Shown: one piece after another, positions 22,783 through 31,185 of the stretch | How positions within the stretch are numbered: the stretch's first letter is position 1 | How the letters are laid out: each line of letters starts with the position of its first letter | IMG/VR virus record: IMGVR_UViG_3300027862_000001 | Coordinates: 1 to 47,938 of that record | Direction: 5' to 3' (one strand) | DNA length: 47,938 nucleotides | From: a virus | The notes under the pieces: generated by a model | Told to the model about the DNA's origin: nothing | The model's input: only the letters and a program-made list of their open reading frames with translations | The model's database searches: none | Translations under genes and position numbers: made by a program

Positions 22783-23034
22783 CTAGATACCTAAACGTTT
22801 CACTTCCTCTTTACCGAACCAAGGGGATAGTCTATTTTGCCAAGTCTTTACGGTGAATAGCACATGGCCAAACTCCTTGAAAGAAACAGGCGCCGCCCCT
22901 TCTACAAAAGCAGCAAGCCACAGACAATAACCTCTATAAACCTGCTCAGCTCGTTTGAACTTCCAATCGCTGCCTTTTCTAAACTCTTCCATGAAATTTT
23001 CCATAAAAAGATCGTATAGATTTAGATGGTTCAT
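22783..23034 (-). CDS. small protein, unknown
   Basis: 83 aa, coupled to the primase gene by ATGA at 23031-23034. Starts MNHLNLYDLFMENF, aromatic-rich with helical pattern (YRGYCLWLAAFVEG). Being the first gene after the primase-helicase it may act with it, but no signature shows this. Confidence 0.55.
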   Translation of the reverse strand: MNHLNLYDLFMENFMEEFRKGSDWKFKRAEQVYRGYCLWLAAFVEGAAPVSFKEFGHVLFTVKTWQNRLSPWFGKEEVKRLGI

Positions 23035-25379
23035 GGCAGGTCCTTATTGATCATCGTTTCGATCGATTCCCAATCGCCTAAACCGTTAAGGTTGATCCAT
23101 GCGCGCACGAGATCGAGTTTGATTTCATAGAACCACTGCCCGCCTTGCCCATCTCTGAAATGTCTATTGGATAGGTGGTCCCGAAGAGATTCCCCTATTC
23201 TCTTGGGCGAGGCTTTATATTCGTCCCCTACGAAATCCTTCCAACGCTGTGTCGCCTCCAGAATAAACCCGGCGCGTACCAAAAGCTTACCGTTTCCAGG
23301 TCTAATGCCATCTCTGAGCCTAAGGTCTGGGGTTTTTTCTTGGAGTTTCTCTAGAGAGCGCACAATAAACTGCATTACTGCGCCAGCGTAGCCTGAGAGC
23401 GTAAGCTGCAAGTGGGTCTCCGTCGATGGGGCTTGTATGAGCCAACGCTTGCTGCGATCCACCTCGCGATTGTCCCGAAGCCATAAAGCGTGCTCTGCAA
23501 TCTTAGTGCCTTCGTGACCCCACTGCGCCGTGCATTCCATACCAAGGGTTTCAAGAAAGGGCTTTGATTTTGGAGAAACCTCCGCAATCAAAAAACGAGA
23601 TGTCAAGGCATCTACTGCCTGACTCGTTAGCTCTTCCTTGACCTTGCCTAGCAGATTCGAGTCATTCGCTGCGATCAACAGACGCGGGCTTCCTTTAACC
23701 GTAACAACAGGAAAAAATTTGCGTTCCATTTGAAAGTGACCCTTGCTGAGGTCTGAGCAGATGCGTGCCAACAGACCTTCTACTTTAGGCAGCTTCTCGT
23801 CTGCAAAAAGCAAGGGGCAATTTGAAATCCCACTATTGAAACGCGCTGCAAAAAAATTTTCGGCCCCTGCCGGAGCGTCACTCCACAGGCGCGAAAGCCC
23901 TTGCGCGAGTAATGATTTGCCGCAGCCCGTTTCCCCGTGCAGGTAAAGCGCTGGCGTTATCCGACCTAGCTCCGTGATCGTAGCAATCCAGTCTAGAAGC
24001 AATTCAGTGTATAAAGGTGAGACTAAAAGCAGGCGAAGCCACTCTTCTACATCTTTGTGATGCGTCGGAGTTAAATCTCGCAGTGGGCAAAATGCTTCTA
24101 CAAAAGTATCTGTAACCAAGCGGCTCCGCGCTGCCTCTAAACTACCTATAACTCTGCCCGGCGTAGTACCGTATTCAAAGCGCAAGGTTTCAAGGCGCTT
24201 CGGCTTTCGAATGCCTGTCTCTGGATTCTCAAACCAGAGCTCGACAGGGGCGCTGTTCAGTAGGGCATGCGCGCGATGTATGACATCAGAGTCATGTGCA
24301 GGATCTTTATAGACGCCATTGCAAAAAATCCAATGAGCGCTTTTAAACGTGATGATCCAGCGCCGCTTGAACTCTTCGAGAGTACAGCCTTGTTCCAAGG
24401 CCCAGCGTTCTAAATCTTCTTGCTTGTACTTCCCGTTTTCATCGAGGTTCGTATGCATGTTCTCGCTAAGAGCGTGCTGAAGCGACCTCCGCATGCGATC
24501 AAACTCGGCTGATCGCTGTGCACGCAGATCTTCCCACCAAGGAAGGGCGGAAGCCAAAAGGCGCGCGAGGTCTTCGTAGGCGTCCCAGTCTTCCTGATCA
24601 GTGTTGGCAATGGAATTCGCGAACAGCTCTTCCACTGCCTCTTGATCCGTGCCTGTGGGAATGTAGCGCGCGATCGCGTTCACGCATTGCATCAAGTTAG
24701 CATTGCGCTCGCCTGGTTCGCCGATTGGATCTCCGGCATTGAGTTTTCGACCCCAATCGCAGGCACCGATGCGCTCGCGGAGATCTTCGAGATTGATGGG
24801 CTCGGCGTTTACTTGTCTGTCTTTGACAATAGGTTTGAGAGTGTCTGATTTTAAAGGTATACCTATGAGCTCAAGATCTACACCTTCAATGATCTCGAAT
24901 ACTCGATCAGAATCCGCGTTTGGAGATGATGGCACGAAGTAGAAGCGTGATAAGTCTTTCACGTTCGGATCGATCAGGTCTGCAATGTTTCTCGTACTCA
25001 GGAAACTCTCGCGCGCGCTGCGCCACTCAGAGGGCTGCACGGGCTTTGCGAGAGGCAAGATCACGCGCATGCAGTTTGAATCCTCTGCCGGGTTGTGCGA
25101 GTGCGTCGTGTGAATAATTGCCTTTAGGCCTTTGATCCGGGTGAGCAACTCTCCGCATTCCTCTTCTGTTTTGCCATCGACATCGAGCACCAAGAAGCTC
25201 ATCGATTTCACGTTCGCATCGCGGCGCGGGCCTTCGATCAAGTACGGACCCCAACCGGGCGCCGCTTCTTTGTTCTCTCCGGTGTACCAACGCGAGATCC
25301 GCTCGCAGAATTCCTCAAACGAAATGTCCGCGTGCTCCGGGCTCGTATCCGTGAGGCGCTTATAGAAAGTGACGTGCAA
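23031..25379 (-). CDS. bifunctional primase-polymerase / SF3 helicase
   Basis: About 782 aa. The N-terminal domain resembles archaeo-eukaryotic primases: FLVLDVDG (acids near 66-68), THSHNP (near 92-97), and RFYFVPSS. The middle (about 220-300) is a helical linker. The C-terminal half is a D5/DUF5906-type SF3 helicase: Walker A HGETGCGKS (about 481-489), Walker B PLLFADE, and a sensor-like RLLIAANDSN. It should prime and unwind at the origin lying just upstream. TTG 25379 has AGGA nine bases before it; TTG 25388 in the same frame is the alternative. It is the first gene of the leftward unit, so its weak start codon may limit expression. Confidence 0.85.
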   Translation of the reverse strand: MHVTFYKRLTDTSPEHADISFEEFCERISRWYTGENKEAAPGWGPYLIEGPRRDANVKSMSFLVLDVDGKTEEECGELLTRIKGLKAIIHTTHSHNPAEDSNCMRVILPLAKPVQPSEWRSARESFLSTRNIADLIDPNVKDLSRFYFVPSSPNADSDRVFEIIEGVDLELIGIPLKSDTLKPIVKDRQVNAEPINLEDLRERIGACDWGRKLNAGDPIGEPGERNANLMQCVNAIARYIPTGTDQEAVEELFANSIANTDQEDWDAYEDLARLLASALPWWEDLRAQRSAEFDRMRRSLQHALSENMHTNLDENGKYKQEDLERWALEQGCTLEEFKRRWIITFKSAHWIFCNGVYKDPAHDSDVIHRAHALLNSAPVELWFENPETGIRKPKRLETLRFEYGTTPGRVIGSLEAARSRLVTDTFVEAFCPLRDLTPTHHKDVEEWLRLLLVSPLYTELLLDWIATITELGRITPALYLHGETGCGKSLLAQGLSRLWSDAPAGAENFFAARFNSGISNCPLLFADEKLPKVEGLLARICSDLSKGHFQMERKFFPVVTVKGSPRLLIAANDSNLLGKVKEELTSQAVDALTSRFLIAEVSPKSKPFLETLGMECTAQWGHEGTKIAEHALWLRDNREVDRSKRWLIQAPSTETHLQLTLSGYAGAVMQFIVRSLEKLQEKTPDLRLRDGIRPGNGKLLVRAGFILEATQRWKDFVGDEYKASPKRIGESLRDHLSNRHFRDGQGGQWFYEIKLDLVRAWINLNGLGDWESIETMINKDLP

Positions 25380-25512
25380 GGTGAGCAATCCTAGCGCGCG
25401 AGGTTGATCAAAGCAACGGTCGGTTTCTTCATGGGAGGCACGTGACTTTGGATGCGGGAAGGTGAAAAGGGTTTCAAAGCACCTCCCATCGGGTTTTGGA
25501 TTTCAAATTCCA

Positions 25513-25573
25513 GGAAGCGGCGCTCGCATGCCTCGCGAGGCTTGCGGGTCGGAGGGAGCGAGCGCCTGCTTCC
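25513..25573. repeat. long stem-loop with nested 12-bp palindrome
   Basis: The arms 25513-25527 and 25558-25573 pair over 15 bp with one bulged base (GGAAGC-GGCGCTCGC against GCGAGCGCCTGCTTCC). Inside the loop, 25530-25541 is the perfect palindrome GCCTCGCGAGGC. Such a GC-rich cruciform next to iterons is typical of initiation sites or of strong leader structures. Confidence 0.7.
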
Positions 25574-25638
25574 GTGGAGTATGGAATCTAGCCGTGAAAA
25601 ACTTCGGGCGCAAGACCCTTTCGTAAGCAGCGTACAAG

Positions 25639-25671
25639 CAGGGTAGAAACAGGGTTTAAACTGGGTAAAAA
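25639..25671. repeat. three 11-bp iterons
   Basis: CAGGGTA (25639), CAGGGTT (25650) and CTGGGTA (25661) recur exactly every 11 bp, each followed by an A-rich GAAA/TAAA/AAAA spacer. Further copies: CAGGGTA at 25691, inverted CCCTGTT at 25769, TACCCTG at 25839 and TACCCTA at 25851. The one-turn spacing suggests a protein binding the same helix face. Confidence 0.7.
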
Positions 25672-25928
25672 GTTTGTAATAACAACAATACAGGGTATAT
25701 CTCTATATATTGTGAGAAGTAATAGAATATGGTGAGTAGATATTATATAGGAGTAATGTTGGAAATATCCCTGTTTACCTTGTTTGCCAAAATTAATTTA
25801 ATAAAATCGAATAGTTAAATGCAGTTTTTCCCATTTAGTACCCTGATTGGTACCCTACAGGGGGGCATATCGCGACATTTTTGTCATACCTTGCACCAAG
25901 GAAAAGCAAGACGTATGTTCAGTAGCCT

Positions 25929-26384
25929 ATGACTTGGAAGCCTGGACAGAGCGGAAACCCCCTCGGAAAGTCGAAAAATCCCTTTGTGGCCGAGCGAATC
26001 ATGGAATTGACCCATGACGGCCGCGATCTCGTCGCGATCGAAGTGAGCATCGCCAAGGGCGAACCTCAGTATATTCCTCAGCAAGTACGGCTACCTGATG
26101 GATCGTATGCCGAATTGGAAAGCGATTCACCGCGAGTTTTAATTCCTGATCTCGGCGACCGCGAGCGCGCGCGAGTGCGCCTCATGGATCGCGTGTACGG
26201 CAAGACGCCTGAGCGAGTCGAGCACACGGATGGCGAGGGTCAACCTCTATTCGATCCTCGCAGCATGCCGGTTGAGGCCCTCGAGGCCTACTCAATTGCC
26301 CTCAAAACACTGATCGACCGGGCGCAAGAGGTTGATGCGGTTGTCGTAGAATCGCCTAGGCTGCCCTCAGGCAAGCCAAAATGA
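25929..26384 (+). CDS. DUF5681-type protein, putative small terminase subunit
   Basis: A 151-aa protein. WKPGQSGNPLGKSKNP at the N-terminus is the DUF5681 signature, often found directly before phage large terminases. The middle is helical/charged (GDRERARVRLMDRVYGKTPERVEH) and the C-terminus is amphipathic. Its TGA overlaps the TerL start (ATGA). Family and position suggest the DNA-recognition subunit. No helix-turn-helix is obvious. No clear Shine-Dalgarno; it is the first gene of the rightward unit. Confidence 0.65.
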   Translation: MTWKPGQSGNPLGKSKNPFVAERIMELTHDGRDLVAIEVSIAKGEPQYIPQQVRLPDGSYAELESDSPRVLIPDLGDRERARVRLMDRVYGKTPERVEHTDGEGQPLFDPRSMPVEALEAYSIALKTLIDRAQEVDAVVVESPRLPSGKPK

Positions 26385-27946
26385 TCGACGCCCAACTTCC
26401 CCTGCCTTCGGGGCTCGAACACGCGCTGAAGCTCAATGCGGTTGTTAAGGCCGAGCTTTTGAGGCGTTCCTTTCGGAAATTCATCCGATGGGCCTGGCCA
26501 ATCGTTGAGCCAGCAACTCCGCTGCGCGAAAACTGGCATATCGACGCGATCGCAGATCACTTGCAGGCGGTGAGTGAGGGACAGATTCAAAAGCTCGTGA
26601 TCAACATTCCGCCAGGACATTTGAAATCCCTCGAGGCATGTGTTTTCTGGCCAGCATGGATCTGGACGTGGCGCCCTTCTTACCGTGGGCTGTTCTGCTC
26701 ATACTCAGGCGACCTCGCGCTCAGGGACAGCGTGCGTTGCCGCTTGATCGTCGAATCGCCCAACTACCGAGCGCTTTTCGGCACGGATCACAAAACGGGG
26801 CAGCCACTTTGGCAGCTCGATTCAGATCAAAACACGAAAGGCTATTTCAAGAACTCGAAGACGGGTGAGCGTATGGCTTTGAGCGTCGGAGGCAAAGGCA
26901 CGGGCTTTCGTGGGAACCTAGTGCTCGTGGACGACCCAATCAATGCGACGGAAGCGCCCTCAAAGATTGTGCGAGACGCTGCGATCCAGTGGTGGGACAT
27001 CTCGATGTCGAACAGGATCAACGATCCTGCAAAAGACGCATTCGTGATCATCCAACAGCGTTTGCACGAAGATGATTTAGCGGGACACGCGCTCGCGCAG
27101 GGAGGCTATGAGCATCTGATGCTGCCCAGCGAGTACGATCCCAAACGCGCAACCGTCACTTCGCTCGGCACTCCTGATCCACGTAAAGAATCGGGAGAGC
27201 TTTTGTTCCCCACGATGTTCACTGAGGAGGTTCTCAAGGAAGCTAAGATCCGACTCGGATCTGACGGATACGCCGGCCAGCACGATCAACTACCTACACC
27301 GCCCGGCGGAGGCATGTTCAAAAAGAAGTGGTGGCGTTTCTGGCGATGGAGGGAAGATGCACCGTTTGGAGGCGAGCGGCCAAAGGGTTGCAATGAGTAT
27401 CCGACCAAGCTGATTCAAAAACTCGCATGGAAGTGGGACAGCGTCGTGATGAGCGTGGACTGCACGTTTAAGAGCGTTGAGGCGAGCAAGGGCAAGGATC
27501 CCGATTATGTCGTGATCACAGTATGGGGTTGCAAAGACGCGGATCGTTTTCTGCTCTACCGTTTCCGCAAGCGCGCAGGGTTTGGCGCTACGTGTGACGC
27601 GATCCGCGAGGCAGTGCGCGAGTTTCCGAATGCATACCGTAAGCTCGTAGAAGACAAAGCAAATGGTTCAGCCGTGATCGAGACCTTGCAAGGTGAGATC
27701 AGTGGGATCATCGCGGTCGATCCCGAGGGTGGCAAAGAAGCGCGGGCGAATGCGGTTGCCCCTCAAGTCGAATCAGGCAACGTCTATCTGCCTGAAAGCG
27801 CTCCTTGGCTAGACGAATGGGTTGGAGAGTTCGCGAGCTTCCCGCGGGGCAAGCACGACGATCAAGTGGACTCTATGACGCAGGCGCTGATCGATCGCAT
27901 GCAGGGCAAGGCGAATCGGCTCAAGATGCTAGTGCGGGGAATGTGA
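26381..27946 (+). CDS. terL: terminase large subunit
   Basis: 521 aa. ATPase domain: Walker A NIPPGHLKS (about 75-83), Walker B GNLVLVDDP (about 181-189). Nuclease domain with metal-binding acids: VMSVDCTFKS (about 357-366), LVEDKANGSA (about 425-434), and HDDQVDSM (about 493-500). This is the packaging motor that translocates and cuts DNA into the prohead. The gene is coupled to the DUF5681 gene. The ends of the contig give no cos site, so headful packaging is likely but inferred. Confidence 0.95.
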   Translation: MIDAQLPLPSGLEHALKLNAVVKAELLRRSFRKFIRWAWPIVEPATPLRENWHIDAIADHLQAVSEGQIQKLVINIPPGHLKSLEACVFWPAWIWTWRPSYRGLFCSYSGDLALRDSVRCRLIVESPNYRALFGTDHKTGQPLWQLDSDQNTKGYFKNSKTGERMALSVGGKGTGFRGNLVLVDDPINATEAPSKIVRDAAIQWWDISMSNRINDPAKDAFVIIQQRLHEDDLAGHALAQGGYEHLMLPSEYDPKRATVTSLGTPDPRKESGELLFPTMFTEEVLKEAKIRLGSDGYAGQHDQLPTPPGGGMFKKKWWRFWRWREDAPFGGERPKGCNEYPTKLIQKLAWKWDSVVMSVDCTFKSVEASKGKDPDYVVITVWGCKDADRFLLYRFRKRAGFGATCDAIREAVREFPNAYRKLVEDKANGSAVIETLQGEISGIIAVDPEGGKEARANAVAPQVESGNVYLPESAPWLDEWVGEFASFPRGKHDDQVDSMTQALIDRMQGKANRLKMLVRGM

Positions 27947-27983
27947 CGTGCAACCTTTCAGGCGATGGAGCATCTAAAAGAGC

Positions 27984-28184
27984 ATGGAGCCCCGTAAAAC
28001 CGCGATTCACTATGTTGATCACTGTGATGATGCGAGCTGCGGCCTAGGCTACGCGATTTATATCTGCGCTTGGTGCCTGATGAAGGTGCAGGATTATGGC
28101 CATCTCTGGTGGAATCGCTACGAGCGCGCAGAGGTCTTCAAGTGTGAAGAGTGCATGCAACCGCTAATCCGAGATGGATACTAA
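27984..28184 (+). CDS. Cys-rich zinc-ribbon protein
   Basis: 66 aa. CDDASCGLGYAIYICAWC and VFKCEECMQPL give Cys pairs expected to bind zinc, with several aromatic residues between. Starts MEPRKTAIHYVDH. It lies 37 bases after TerL. Unknown function; it could be a regulator or an HNH-like packaging cofactor remnant. Confidence 0.6.
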   Translation: MEPRKTAIHYVDHCDDASCGLGYAIYICAWCLMKVQDYGHLWWNRYERAEVFKCEECMQPLIRDGY

Positions 28185-28266
28185 TCAAAATGTTGGTGAG
28201 GGGAATGCAATAGGGGTCATATCCGCGATAACCTTCGGGTTTGATGTTGTTGTGCTCACATCCTGA
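28174..28266 (+). CDS. possible 30-aa peptide
   Basis: Short frame overlapping the previous gene end: MDTNQNVGEGNAIGVIS and a hydrophobic end. No Shine-Dalgarno. Weak support. The rest of 28185-28319 shows nothing else. Confidence 0.25.
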   Translation: MDTNQNVGEGNAIGVISAITFGFDVVVLTS

Positions 28267-28319
28267 AACGTTTTTCGCGCTCGCGCATCTAATTTTCAAT
28301 TTAACGTCGGAGGTTCTCC

Positions 28320-28457
28320 ATGTGGCGATTTTTTCTCGCGTTAGCTCTGTTCATCATCCTGACAATAGCCGCCGCGTCCGCGCTCAGCGCGGCGGCACTT
28401 GCAGAGAATAAACGAATGCGCTTTGCGATCGATCACGGATTGCCGTATACGCCATGA
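28320..28457 (+). CDS. 45-aa membrane/exported peptide
   Basis: Starts with ATG 28320 preceded by CGGAGG, the clearest Shine-Dalgarno of this stretch. MWRFFLALALFIILTIAAAS is a membrane helix or signal, and the rest is short and basic (NKRMRFAIDHGLPYTP). It ends in an ATGA overlap with the next gene. Unknown function. Confidence 0.55.
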   Translation: MWRFFLALALFIILTIAAASALSAAALAENKRMRFAIDHGLPYTP

Positions 28458-28633
28458 GCGTTGAAGTTTTTTACTTTCCCGATCTGCGACCAGTTAGACG
28501 AGTGCGCGAAGCGCATTGTTTTTTGACGGGAGGGCTCGCGAGGCAGAGGCTAACGCTCGAATGCGGACACGCTGCCGTCAAGAGGGAATTTCTAAACTCT
28601 TGGCAATGCCAAAAGTGCCCAAGATCATGCTGA
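28454..28633 (+). CDS. 59-aa Cys-rich zinc-ribbon-like protein
   Basis: ATGA-coupled to the preceding gene. Starts MSVEVFYFPDLRPVRR. LTLECGHAA and WQCQKCPRSC at the C-terminus form a Cys/His cluster. The Arg-rich N-terminal half suggests nucleic-acid contact. No family recognised. Confidence 0.5.
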   Translation: MSVEVFYFPDLRPVRRVREAHCFLTGGLARQRLTLECGHAAVKREFLNSWQCQKCPRSC

Positions 28634-28857
28634 GATTAACCCAGCTCACGGTCGCAGCGCTTTGCTTCTTTGGATCGATCCGTTTGGCGCCTCCCGCACC
28701 GCCGAAAGTCGAAACGATCGCCCAAGAAACTGATGAATTCTTGGATTGCGTGACCGAATGCACGCGGCGCTTCCCGCGCGAGTGGGGTTGCGGTACGTTC
28801 TGCCTCTTGATAGTTCGCCCTCCTGGCTGCCCCGCCCTGTTTTGGCCTTGCGAATGA
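28627..28857 (+). CDS. small exported Cys-rich protein
   Basis: 76 aa from ATG 28627, overlapping the previous stop. MLRLTQLTVAALCFFGSIRLA is a signal or anchor. After a Pro-rich linker comes FLDCVTECTRRFPREWGCGTFC, six Cys in all with the tail, suggesting a disulfide-bonded periplasmic domain. ATG 28606 in frame is an alternative start. It ends 14 bases before the portal gene. Confidence 0.5.
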   Translation: MLRLTQLTVAALCFFGSIRLAPPAPPKVETIAQETDEFLDCVTECTRRFPREWGCGTFCLLIVRPPGCPALFWPCE

Positions 28858-28859
28858 GT

Positions 28860-28865
28860 TAGACT
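28860..28865 (+). promoter_or_regulatory. -10-like box (TAGACT) 6 nt before portal ATG
   Basis: TAGACT, then six bases, then the portal ATG at 28872; no Shine-Dalgarno. The geometry matches leaderless promoters and repeats at 30532, 37344 and 43177. No good -35 is seen. Confidence 0.4.
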
Positions 28866-28871
28866 GATTCA

Positions 28872-30536
28872 ATGCGAAGACGTCAAGACGGTACGGTGCC
28901 CGTAGGCAGGTCCGAAGATTGGGTTTACGGCGCGCGGGTCAAGATCCCACACACGGACAAGATCCGCGGGCAAGAGCTGATCGAATCCGCTGCAGGCATG
29001 ATCAACGCCTCGCGGGCGCGCACGGATGGTTGGCTGAACGCCTTGACCGGCGTAGGCGATCCGTTAGCTGACAAGATGCACGTGTGGAACTCCACGATTG
29101 TGCTCGATCAACTCTCGCAGATGGACGAGGAGATCATCTGGCGCGCCGACGACATGGCTGCGAAGATGGTCGAGAAGGTCCCGGAGGAGATGACCCGGCA
29201 AGGTTGGAAGCTCAAGATTGAAGATGATCCAGAGCACGAGCAAGCTGAGGCGATGGAGAAGTGGGCGAAAGACCTCGACCTGATCGGCAAGGCAAAGGAA
29301 GCCCTCGAATACTCGCGCGCGTACGGCGGCGGCGGGATCTTCTTGGGCGCGGATGATGGTCAGAAAGATCTGACCAAGCCCCTTGACCTCAAACGTGTGA
29401 AATCTTTTCAGTGGATGAACGTGCTCACACCTCTCGAACTGTTCCCTAGAATCTGGTACGGCGATCCACATGCGCCCAAGTACGGCGAGCCGATGATCTA
29501 CCGGATCCAGCGCTTCGTCTTCGGCGGCGCGGTTGAAACGGGTTTCAGCGAGAAGATCTTCGAGATGCCGCTCGTGCACGAATCTAGAATCATCCGGATC
29601 GACGGTATCCGCGTATCGAGACGCCATCTGAGGCAACGCAACGGATGGGGTGACTCGGTGTTGATGCGTACGCTTCAGCACATCTCAAACTTTCAGCAGA
29701 GCTTTCACGGCGTAGCGATTCTAGTCTCCGACTTCGCGCAGGCAGTTCTGAAGATCAACAACCTCGCAGAACTCGTGTCGTCGCAGAATAAAGACGACAT
29801 TACGGCGCGCGCGCAGCTCATCGATATGGCGAGGAGCATCGCCCGCGCGGTGATTATCGACAAAGATGAGGAATTCGAGCGCAAGGCGACCCCTGTCGCA
29901 GGGCTCGACAAACTCCTTGAGCAGCTCACCTTGCGACTTGCGGCGGCAATCGACATGCCGGTGTCCCTCCTGATGGGGCAAGGCGTCGGAGGGCTTGCGG
30001 CAGACGGCGCAGGGAAGACAGATGTTCGTTGGTTCTATGATCGGATCAAGGCGCTTCAAGAGCGCAAGCTTGAGCCCGCGCTGCGCCGCATGTTGCAGGT
30101 CGGCTTCAACTCCAAGACCGGACCAACCGGAGGCATCGAGCCCAAGAACTGGTCGATCGAGTTCAATCCACTTTGGCAGCTCTCGGGCGATGAAGAAGCC
30201 AAGCGGCGCCTCGCGATCGCTCAGGCAGATCAGATCTATGTCACGACGCAGGTTGTGACGCCTATGGAGGTCGCTGCGAGTAGGTTTGGAGGCGACCAGT
30301 ACGACGGAGAGGGTTTGACGATCGACCTCGAATCGCGCCAGACGATCCAAACGCTCGACCCACTGAAGCCCCTCCCGGGACCTGTGGATGGTACCGTGAG
30401 ACCTCCTCAACCCGAGGTCCCGACCGGTGAGAAGGGCGTCAGGGAGCCCAACGAAAACGCGCCCGCAGGAAGCGGAGCTCTCGGATTTAAAGAAAATCCA
30501 GTAGGGGTCGGGACAACTAATGGGGAACCTGTATAA
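28872..30536 (+). CDS. portal protein (DUF1073 family)
   Basis: 554 aa. Recognised from the DUF1073-type pattern: an N-terminal WNSTIVLDQLSQMD, then DDMAAKMVEKVPEEMTRQGW, YSRAYGGGGIFLG, and IRIDGIRVSRRHLRQRNGWGDSV, with a C-terminal helix-rich crown and Pro-rich tail. It forms the dodecameric channel through which DNA enters and leaves the head and anchors TerL and the neck. Position after terminase supports it. An HNH gene follows, which separates it from the MuF-like gene that normally comes next. Confidence 0.88.
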   Translation: MRRRQDGTVPVGRSEDWVYGARVKIPHTDKIRGQELIESAAGMINASRARTDGWLNALTGVGDPLADKMHVWNSTIVLDQLSQMDEEIIWRADDMAAKMVEKVPEEMTRQGWKLKIEDDPEHEQAEAMEKWAKDLDLIGKAKEALEYSRAYGGGGIFLGADDGQKDLTKPLDLKRVKSFQWMNVLTPLELFPRIWYGDPHAPKYGEPMIYRIQRFVFGGAVETGFSEKIFEMPLVHESRIIRIDGIRVSRRHLRQRNGWGDSVLMRTLQHISNFQQSFHGVAILVSDFAQAVLKINNLAELVSSQNKDDITARAQLIDMARSIARAVIIDKDEEFERKATPVAGLDKLLEQLTLRLAAAIDMPVSLLMGQGVGGLAADGAGKTDVRWFYDRIKALQERKLEPALRRMLQVGFNSKTGPTGGIEPKNWSIEFNPLWQLSGDEEAKRRLAIAQADQIYVTTQVVTPMEVAASRFGGDQYDGEGLTIDLESRQTIQTLDPLKPLPGPVDGTVRPPQPEVPTGEKGVREPNENAPAGSGALGFKENPVGVGTTNGEPV

Positions 30537-30537
30537 T
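30532..30537 (+). promoter_or_regulatory. -10 box TATAAT 6 nt before HNH ATG
   Basis: A consensus TATAAT followed by six bases and ATG 30544; no Shine-Dalgarno. It lies on the last codons of the portal gene. Likely gives a leaderless mRNA for the HNH gene. No consensus -35. Confidence 0.5.
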
Positions 30538-30543
30538 GGTTAA

Positions 30544-31005
30544 ATGCCTTACAAAGATCCGATTAAAGATGCGAAATACAAAGCACAGTGGCGCGATACG
30601 CATCGTGCAGAGATAAACGCAAAGGCGCTTGCGTATTATCGCAAGAATGCAGAAGAGGTACGTGAGCAAAAACGTCGCTGGTACCAAAAGAACAAACGAA
30701 AACAACGGGCGCGTTCAAAAGCTTGGCGACTCGCGCATCCAGGATATCGCAAAGAACAGCACCGCGCTGAGAAAATGAAACGCTGCGGTACTACGCTTGA
30801 AGGATGGAATGCTGCTTTAATTGCGCAATGTGCGCGCTGTGCCGTCTGCGGGGAAATAATGAAAAATCCTCACGGAGATCATGATCACAAAACAGGCAAA
30901 TTTCGTGGACTTCTTTGTGAGTTTTGTAATCACGGTCTAGGTAACTTTCGGGATTCCCCCGCGTTCCTTCGCGCTGCAGCGAACTACTTGGAGGCACATA
31001 TATGA
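30544..31005 (+). CDS. HNH / endonuclease VII-like recombination nuclease
   Basis: A 153-aa protein. The first 80 residues are a basic helix (KARWRDTHRAEINAK..., KNKRKQRARSKAW). From about residue 94 come CARCAVCGEIM (CxxC), HGDHDHKTGKFRGLLC (catalytic DHDH) and CEFCNHGLGNFRDSP, the pattern of recombination endonuclease VII / HNH proteins. It splits the portal and MuF-like genes and brings its own TATAAT box, so it is probably a free-standing homing nuclease acquired by transfer. A resolvase role is the alternative. Confidence 0.85.
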   Translation: MPYKDPIKDAKYKAQWRDTHRAEINAKALAYYRKNAEEVREQKRRWYQKNKRKQRARSKAWRLAHPGYRKEQHRAEKMKRCGTTLEGWNAALIAQCARCAVCGEIMKNPHGDHDHKTGKFRGLLCEFCNHGLGNFRDSPAFLRAAANYLEAHI

Positions 31006-31100
31006 TCGTGATCACCATGCTCACTGCATTAGGCGGAGGTTTCGTGGCCGGTTTTGTCGTTGGTTGGGTTCGTGGCCAAGCGTATCTTAGGCCTTGGTGA
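31002..31100 (+). CDS. 32-aa membrane peptide
   Basis: ATG 31002 is preceded by GGAGG at good spacing and overlaps the HNH stop. MIVITMLTALGGGFVAG leads into FVVGWVRGQAY: one Gly-rich TM helix. Unknown function. Confidence 0.5.
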   Translation: MIVITMLTALGGGFVAGFVVGWVRGQAYLRPW

Positions 31101-31185
31101 GTCGCGCACGCGACCCGCGCCCTTATTCGTTGGTTAAAGAAAATGCATTACGTAGAATATAGCGTCCATCCGTAGGGGAATTACA

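Larger units (their letters stand above)
25389..25928. other. divergent intergenic hub: likely replication origin and promoters
   Basis: 540 bp with no convincing gene between the leftward primase and the rightward terminase. It holds, in order, an 8-bp inverted repeat (ATGGGAGG 25431, CCTCCCAT 25482), a long stem-loop (25513-25573), three 11-bp iterons (25639-25671), an AT-rich tract (25672-25840) and scattered further CAGGGTA-type boxes. TTGTAA (25674) with a 16-bp gap to TATATC (25696) could be a rightward promoter. Structure and position beside a primase-helicase fit an origin; this is inference. Confidence 0.6.

Noticed and set aside
25452-25646. 64-codon rightward frame in the intergenic hub
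   Set aside because: It spans the long stem-loop, is low-complexity and basic, and has no ribosome site; better explained as structured non-coding DNA.
29064-30410. Long antisense frames opposite the portal gene
   Set aside because: They mirror the codon structure of a well-supported gene on the other strand, have no start signals and carry no recognisable motif.
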